DNA of 64,000 nt from Ursus arctos (Eukaryota; Chordata; Mammalia; Carnivora; Ursidae): positions 19,321,449 through 19,385,448 of the forward strand of contig NW_026622930.1 of the NCBI RefSeq assembly GCF_023065955.2, given 5' to 3'. Shown here piece by piece: positions 57,545 to 64,000 of this stretch (position 1 is the stretch's first letter; each line of letters opens with the position of its first letter). The notes beneath the pieces were generated by a model, which saw nothing but the letters and a program-made list of their open reading frames with translations, was not told where the DNA came from and searched no databases. Made by a program: the position numbers and the translations under genes.

Positions 57545-60100
57545 ACGTAAAGAGGTTATTATATTCAGTCAAAGTTTCCAGGAGACTCCTCTGAAGATTG
57601 CTGGAGCCCTTTTTCTATGCAGCTCTCTTCTCTCTGATATCCTGTAAGGCTCATTCCTTTTTCTTCTGCATCCCTAAATTCAAATCTCGGTTTCCTCTGC
57701 CAGGCAAGACCCTGCTTTCTTTTTGGGCTCCATTGTCTCTTTTTAGAAAGTGAATCCCAGACAGAATCCCAGGGTGAATATGGAGCTCATCTTATGTGTT
57801 TCTCTTCTTTTAAGGATCACAACCCTGCACCTCGTAAATGGTTGCTGCATATATTTGTCCAGCTCTGTAACAGCTTGCAGTGGGAGGTTAATTTGGGTAA
57901 CCGTTACTAAATCTCGGCCAAGCTAGCAATCTCTTATAAACACTTAAAAGGTGATAGGAAAATCCCTCCATTCCAAAAACAGAGTTCATTTTAAAAGCAT
58001 CTTTTGAAATCTCTTGATTATGTCTTTGTTTCCACGGAGTTAAAATATTAGAAGATATTTCCTTGGTTTGTATGTGCTTGTAATTTCATGCACACCCACA
58101 TGCCATATCTCTACAAAACCCTAGTTTCTGTTTGTTTGTATTATTCTCAGTACACGATAACGATAAAAAAGTAGTGGATTTTTATGAGTAGAGAAGATAA
58201 TTTCATGCTTTTATTGCTTACAAAAGAATTCCACGGTACTACTATGACATAGAGAGTCAACTGGGAAAGACTCATATTCATTTTTGCTGGAAATTCATAT
58301 TAATCTTACTCTCCAAACATTTCTTTTTGAACAGTATATATTGCTTCAGTGCCAAAACATGTATGTAAAAATTAGAGTAACTAAAACTTGCTTTCTCTTC
58401 TCTATAGTATATACATGGTAAGTTGAAATGCTGGCAGTAGCAAAGCAGAGAACTGCTAAAGCAGTTAAAGCTAGAACAAAGGAGCTAAACAAAAGAAGGA
58501 GCATAGGTCATATCTGAAGAGCAAGTTATTTCACAAGTGGTCATATTTAAATTTTTGTTTTCTTATTCTCATCTTGCTTTAGAGGCAAACACCAGAATTG
58601 AATCATGGGTGATTTTGTTGTTGTTGTTGTAAATTATTCTGGTGTTGAAATCCTAGCTATACAGACATGTATGTCCCAAAGGTGCTATATTATTACTGTG
58701 AAGTTAACTTAAAATATAGTAGCTCTATCAAAATACTAACTGAGAAAAATATGAGGCATCCTTATTATAAACACAATACTTACGTAGTTGAACCCTGTGG
58801 ATTACTTAACCTTTGCTGTTTAGGAAGATATTTTATTCAGAATGCTAGTGTAATTTATAAGGATATGCTTGCAAAAACAGATGCTAATGTAAACTATTTA
58901 GGACATTAAAATTAAATATTTCATGCCCCGACATAGGAATAGGCACTTGTATGTCAATATTTACATTATTTGTAGTTAAATGTATGTTTTCCCATATGTT
59001 CAAAAAGAAAAATAGCAGGCATCAATTTCTCCCTTCACAGGTTTATAACACAGCAGGTTGCTGCTTAAATAAAATATGATGAAAGTGGTCTTTCTAAAAG
59101 TTTTTTTAGTTTAATGTTAGTGAAAACACCACACGTGTGAGTTATAATTTAGAAAATACAAAAAGTAGAAAGAAAAGTATCAATACTGCTCATAGAACCC
59201 ATACTATCACTCATACTTTCTCTTTGTTTGAAAACTGAAATTGAAAATTAGACCAGACCAGTAAAACTGACTTTCAGTGACTGGTCACTGACTTCTGATA
59301 GCTCTTTAAAAACAGCTATTAATAAAGTTTTAATTTTTTCTGATTTCCAGTTTTGTGTGTTTGTAGATGAGTGTGTATATGTATGTAAATTTACATGGTC
59401 ATTATCCTATTATTTGTTGGGGTCTCTGAGGGGTCTGAGAGGACCTAAATAAATAGCATTCTTTTTTAAAACCCAAATATATACGCATTGGGAAATAAAA
59501 TAAAGAAGTATTAAATGCTGACCAAATTTCAGTGTTATTTCTGATAAAGGCTAAGATGGTAGACACAGCTTAGTATGAGAACAAAATGCACAGAGCATAC
59601 AAAGACCAGATATAGGCAGGCATACACTGGATTAGGCAGGCATGACTATAGGTGAAGCTCGCCTGGGTTAGTCTTAACACGTGGAGGAACAAAGAACTCC
59701 TGATCCTAACAGGTAGCTTAAGAGAAATAAGGGAGTTACTATGTCAAACTTTGTTTTTCTAGATCTACTCTTCCCCATATTAACAATAAGATAAGTGACT
59801 GTACCTTCCCTGAGCCAGCATAAATAGGGGAAGAAAGACAGGATGTTACACTCTTGAGCTTTGTTGGTATGGACGGAACTATTAAGAATGGAGAATAGAT
59901 ATTTTCCCACAACACTCTACATATTTAAGTGTATATTTGCTTGTCTTTTGCATTTTCATTTGAATGGAGGCCTTAAAGAGAAGGTGTGGAATAGCTTTGG
60001 ATGTAATAGAGAACTAGCCTGGCAGTGACATTCATCAGTAAGAGAATCTTCAATTTGTTCCATCGTAAGTGGCGGTACGGTGGAATGAAGGACAGGCTAA
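57545..60100. other. Unique sequence, no gene seen
   Basis: A short TTG repeat lies at 58611-58630. Frames here (for example 58667-58909) show no domain. Confidence 0.45.
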
Positions 60101-60104
60101 GGTT

Positions 60105-60300
60105 TGCATGTAACTGCTAAGGTTTCCTGTAACTTACTAGTTGTTGGGACACGGGCAAGTGTCCCAAACTTGTTGAGTGTCTCCTACAATTATGACATAA
60201 GAATAATAATACCAAACTCATTGAATTGAAAGAAAGATAAGATAGAATAAAGCCCATGAGACATAGTAGATACTTAATAAGATTTTTAGTTCCTTAATAT
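60105..60300 (+). repeat. MIR SINE relic
   Basis: 'taacttactagttgttggga', 'cacgggcaagtg' and 'gagacatagtagatacttaa' in MIR order. Confidence 0.75.
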
Positions 60301-60304
60301 TGTA

Positions 60305-61035
60305 AACAAACTCTGTTTTTTAAGTTTAGTTCAAGTTACTATGGACTCCTTGAGGCATTAATGCAAATTTCAAAATACTTAGCAAAATAGTCATATCATA
60401 AGCAGTGGCAGTAAGATAAGCAGGTTGCTTTCTAACTATATAGATATTATGGTGTGAGAGAATTATATGATCAATCAGGTAAATACAAATATTTATAGTA
60501 TTTGTTTAAATTTTTTTAAACAAAGTAGGTAAGCTATTATTTTATTCGTCTGATTAAATTTAATTGGTAGTTTTAATGTTTTAATGGAATATCTTTTGTG
60601 ACTATGGAGCTAAAAATCTTTTAGAGCAGTTGACCAATATCCATTTTTGATGTGTAGCCTCGGGATTAACTCTGGAGAAAGTGTTGTAGGTTTCATCCTT
60701 AACTTATGGAATGGGTCTTGATCTAATATTTCTCAGTGACAAAAAATGTAACTCCCCCTGGTGTTTTGGACTCCTGGATATATGTGTTGATGAAAGCATG
60801 CAAGTAGCAGGCATGTAAGAACATCTATTCAAATGCAGTTAATTACGGCAGCACTTCGCTCTTGTTCGGGGGAGTGAAATATTGCCAATTCCTAAGTATA
60901 CAAGTTGACATAAATATGACTCATTATAGAATGTTGGGGAATTTGGAAAGGTGTATGTTTATTTCATATTTTTCTGAACACCCACGGAAATGTTAGTAGG
61001 CCAAATCATTTCCTAGTGTAGTGTTAATGTATTAA
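60305..61035. other. AT-rich unique sequence, no gene seen
   Basis: Nothing recognised. Confidence 0.4.
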
Positions 61036-61039
61036 ACAA

Positions 61040-61170
61040 GATTTCTTTGATTTTCATTCATTCATTGAATATTTTGTTCAAAAAATATACATTGATCACC
61101 TATTAAGTATCACACCATTCAACACTGACTGTTCTTTAGGTGGTAGAAACACAAAGATGATTATCTTACT
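61040..61170 (-). repeat. L2 LINE relic
   Basis: 'tttcattcattcattgaata' and 'cattgatcacctattaagta' with 'ggtggtagaaacacaaagat' follow the reversed L2 end. Confidence 0.6.
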
Positions 61171-61174
61171 CTCC

Positions 61175-63955
61175 TTGACTACAAAACCTCAATCTTCTGG
61201 GTTTTTTGTAAGGAATTTCTCCTTTTTTGGAGAGAGAGGAACTCATATATTTATTTGACTTTATTTTATGAATCATACCTTATATCATTTAATATCTCTT
61301 GACACATTTCCATTCAGATGATGCATTTACTCTAAGCAACACAAACCTGTATTTGCATCTTTGACAGCAAAGGAGAGACTGACTAATGGAATTGATGCTT
61401 GGTTTGAATAATGTAGGATGTTGTGACAATGACAGTAGCAACGAATCTTAAATAATAGGCCCTACCTAATGCAATTTAAAAATATGCACACTATTGTCTT
61501 AGCTGCAAATATGTTAGATTTCATTGCTGCTTCTGCAATGCAGCTGAGTGTAATCCATCTCAATGACAGTTGACAAGAGAAACTAATTTCTCTTAAAAGC
61601 ACTTCCCAATTACTCTCTCTGTTTTTTTTCTAAACACTAAGCAGTCTGAGGTGTTTGAGCACAAACTCTTTCCTATGTCTTTCCTCTACGTAGAGAGAGG
61701 AAATTGAGGAATATGGCCAAGTATTAGGTGCTACTTCTTTCTCTGGCTTGCAAACAATGACTTCCTATAGTAAATGGCCTGTGGACACGTGATTATATCA
61801 AACTTTTGGGTAGATGTAACATACATTGCTAATGAGGATGATTTAGAGGAAACAGATTTATATATCAACTTCCTTTTCACTTAAAACAAATATATCTTGG
61901 AAGGACAAGAGGAGGAAAGAGAGAGAGGGGAAAAAGGGAAGGAGGGAGAAAAGAAACAAAACATTTCTTCTTTTCTACCCTGAAAGCAAAATCTCAGAAC
62001 AAAGTAAGGAAAATCTTCCTTACTCATGTATATATCACAAAAGCTGTCGAAAATTTTAAACAAATAAAACAGCTAAGTTTAATAGCATACAATATTAGAA
62101 AGGTCTGAAATATTAGTATGTGTACCCTTTTCTCAAATGATAAATCGTGTAATGAGAGTTACCCATGAGGATAAAATATGCTTCATTTCAAGTGTCATTG
62201 CTTGAAATTTAAATATTGAGAGAATGAGTATTCCCAGAAAATTAGTAGTCTTAAATATTACTCAACAGACTGCATATATCATTTCAATACCATTTCATTT
62301 TGTATCTTCATCCCAATTTGTATCAATCTTTCCTTGACAAAGTTATAATTAATTTTGTAACTTACATACAGAAGTTGGGTGAACTTTTCCTTCACTCATA
62401 ATGATTTAGCATTAGGGATGAGATTGATGGTGTTTTAACGAAGAAAAGAGAATAATAAAAGACTTTAAAAGAAAATGACTTGTTTTGGTAATGAGACATG
62501 ATATTATTTCGAAGAAGATTAAGAGAGTTGGAGTCCATGTAAGGAAAAAAAAAATTCTCAGAGCATTTAATAGGACTGACAACCATAACAAAAGATGAAT
62601 AAAAGAAATTGTGCTACTATAATAGTTTATACAAATGAATAAGAGAGTTTTTCATAGCACAATTCTAAAACTGTAAAGAACATCACACTATCTTTGAAAC
62701 AGAATTCAGAGAAAAATATTAAAACAGGTGAGGTATATTCCAAAGGAGATGCTAAAAAACAATGAAAAGGTTTAGAATAGTTGATGAAATATGGGACCTT
62801 TGATCAAATAGGACCTTTGATCCCCTCCCTCATAACAAGGATGTAGCTGATGGGGGGGGGGGGAACCTTTGAACTTGAGAGAGGACTTTAAATGATTTAT
62901 TTGGAATGAGCCAAGCTGGAAATCTCTCTCCCTATCCTGCTCCACCAATGAGGAGGGGGAGGTTGATTGCTACCTCCAAATTCCAAAACAAGGTAGAAGG
63001 ACTTCTAGGAAATTATTCAAAAACTATATGTAGAAAGATCTGTTGGTGAATCAGGAGTCTCCTCCATTCAAAAAGGAGTGTGGCACTGGAGGTAATCCCT
63101 CTTTAACTAAATTAAGAGACTTCCAGGAGAGGATTTACGGCTTAATGTGCATTCCTGAAGTTTGAGGAACACAAAGACTGGAGGGTCTAAGGGCAAGAGA
63201 TTCCTAAATAGCTGCTTTGCAAGCCCAGTGAGGGGGAGATCATTGAGCTGGTTATAGCATGTTCTCCAACGTTAGTACAAAAGTGGACCAACTGAGGGCC
63301 AATGATGAGAAAGAAAACTTCCATGAGTCATTTTAGGTCTTGTCCAAAAGCCATTGTAGAAGGACAGTAGGCTTTAGCTAGGAAAACAGAGAGGTGACAT
63401 AGATTCTTAGTGATGAAAACAGAGAACCAGCAGAAGTAGAGGTGCACTTAGTTCTGGTGACTGCAGGTGAGTGATTCCTCAAAAGGAGGGTGACATACTC
63501 TGAAAAGACTAGAAAAGTGAGTCAGCTTTGAGTATCTGCCAAATCAGTCCAGAAATAACCAGTCAATCCCCACTTCAGTGTCCACAGAGAAGTTTCCTTT
63601 GTCCCTTACTTCTGCTTTTGTCATTGATCCAGATGTTGATGGCAAGGAATAGGAAAGCTATGGAGGGAAAAGAGAAAGACGGGTAAGTAAATTTGGATGA
63701 AGGGATGAAAAAAAAAGTAAACTCAGTTGCCTTCTGCCAAATTTCAAGATTCCTTCCAAATTCAGGTTGGGAGAGCAAAAAAGCCTCACTTGATTTTAAA
63801 TCAAATTTGGAGCTTAATTATTTCCTGGGAATAGATATTTTTATTACTTGATTGAGACCGTGCTTTAAGACTTAGCGTAACCAGCCACTGGTTTTGGGGG
63901 GGCTTCCTGTTTTTATCCAAGGGCAAGGAAAGAATTTGCCCCATGCCAGCATTTA
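61175..63955. other. Unique sequence, no confirmed gene
   Basis: A purine-rich tract lies at 61905-61955 and a run of 12 G at 62852-62863. The word 'gacctttgatc' occurs twice (about 62795 and 62812). A consensus splice donor CAG|GTGAGT occurs at 63464-63472 but no paired acceptor or reading frame supports an exon. Confidence 0.4.
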
Positions 63956-63961
63956 AAATGG

Positions 63962-64000
63962 GAGAAAACATTACGGAGGTTCCTCAAAAAATTAAAAATA
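63962..64000 (+). mobile_element. L1 ORF2 fragment entering the right edge
   Basis: 'gaggttcctcaaaaaattaa' and the bases after it are the same as within the L1 at about 22700-22725, which places this in the 3' part of ORF2. The element continues outside the window. Confidence 0.85.

Overview
This is mammalian nuclear DNA from a gene-poor, AT-rich region. At least sixteen tRNA-Lys-derived CAN-SINEs place it in a carnivore. The five youngest copies share a 3' half with the words 'cgctggctgtct' and 'caaataaataaataaa', the form I associate with bears, giant panda and related caniforms. That assignment rests on recall of the repeat families and not on an alignment.

I find no protein-coding exon, no functional RNA gene and no CRISPR array. 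Every open reading frame longer than 60 codons is a chance frame, a frame across a microsatellite, or a fragment of a transposon. The annotation is therefore a repeat map plus a few candidate regulatory sites.

Layout: 1-11 kb holds MLT1-type LTR remnants, a hAT-Charlie MITE, an MIR, two CA-type microsatellites and a (GT)n(GC)n tract. 11-24.5 kb holds young SINEs, L1 3' ends, and a 5'-truncated L1 (about 20.92-23.24 kb) with clear target-site duplications and its own nested SINE, followed by a SINE-in-SINE nest at 24.0-24.45 kb. 25.3-25.65 kb is the only CpG-rich patch. It has a perfect CRE palindrome, a G-quadruplex-capable run and a downstream splice-donor-like site, and is the best candidate for an unannotated (probably non-coding) promoter. 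26.24-26.68 kb contains a SINE whose tail and flank have been tandemly duplicated. 28.5-31.1 kb is a minus-strand L1 with two nested SINEs, then a TA-flanked Tigger1-type element. 33.5-38.2 kb is a cluster of MIR, L2 and MaLR LTR fragments, several of them nested. 38-52 kb has scattered SINEs, an MLT1 LTR, a CTCF-like motif (41.3 kb), a repeat-free interval rich in TCF/LEF and homeodomain-like motifs (46.45-47.65 kb), a hAT element and an L1 3' end. 52-64 kb is mostly unique sequence with MIR and L2 relics, a GATA microsatellite and an L1 fragment running off the right edge.

No operon-like or defence-like system is present. The sequence-supported highlights are the insertion histories with exact target-site duplications, the tandem duplication at 26.3 kb and the isolated CRE/CpG patch at 25.4 kb.
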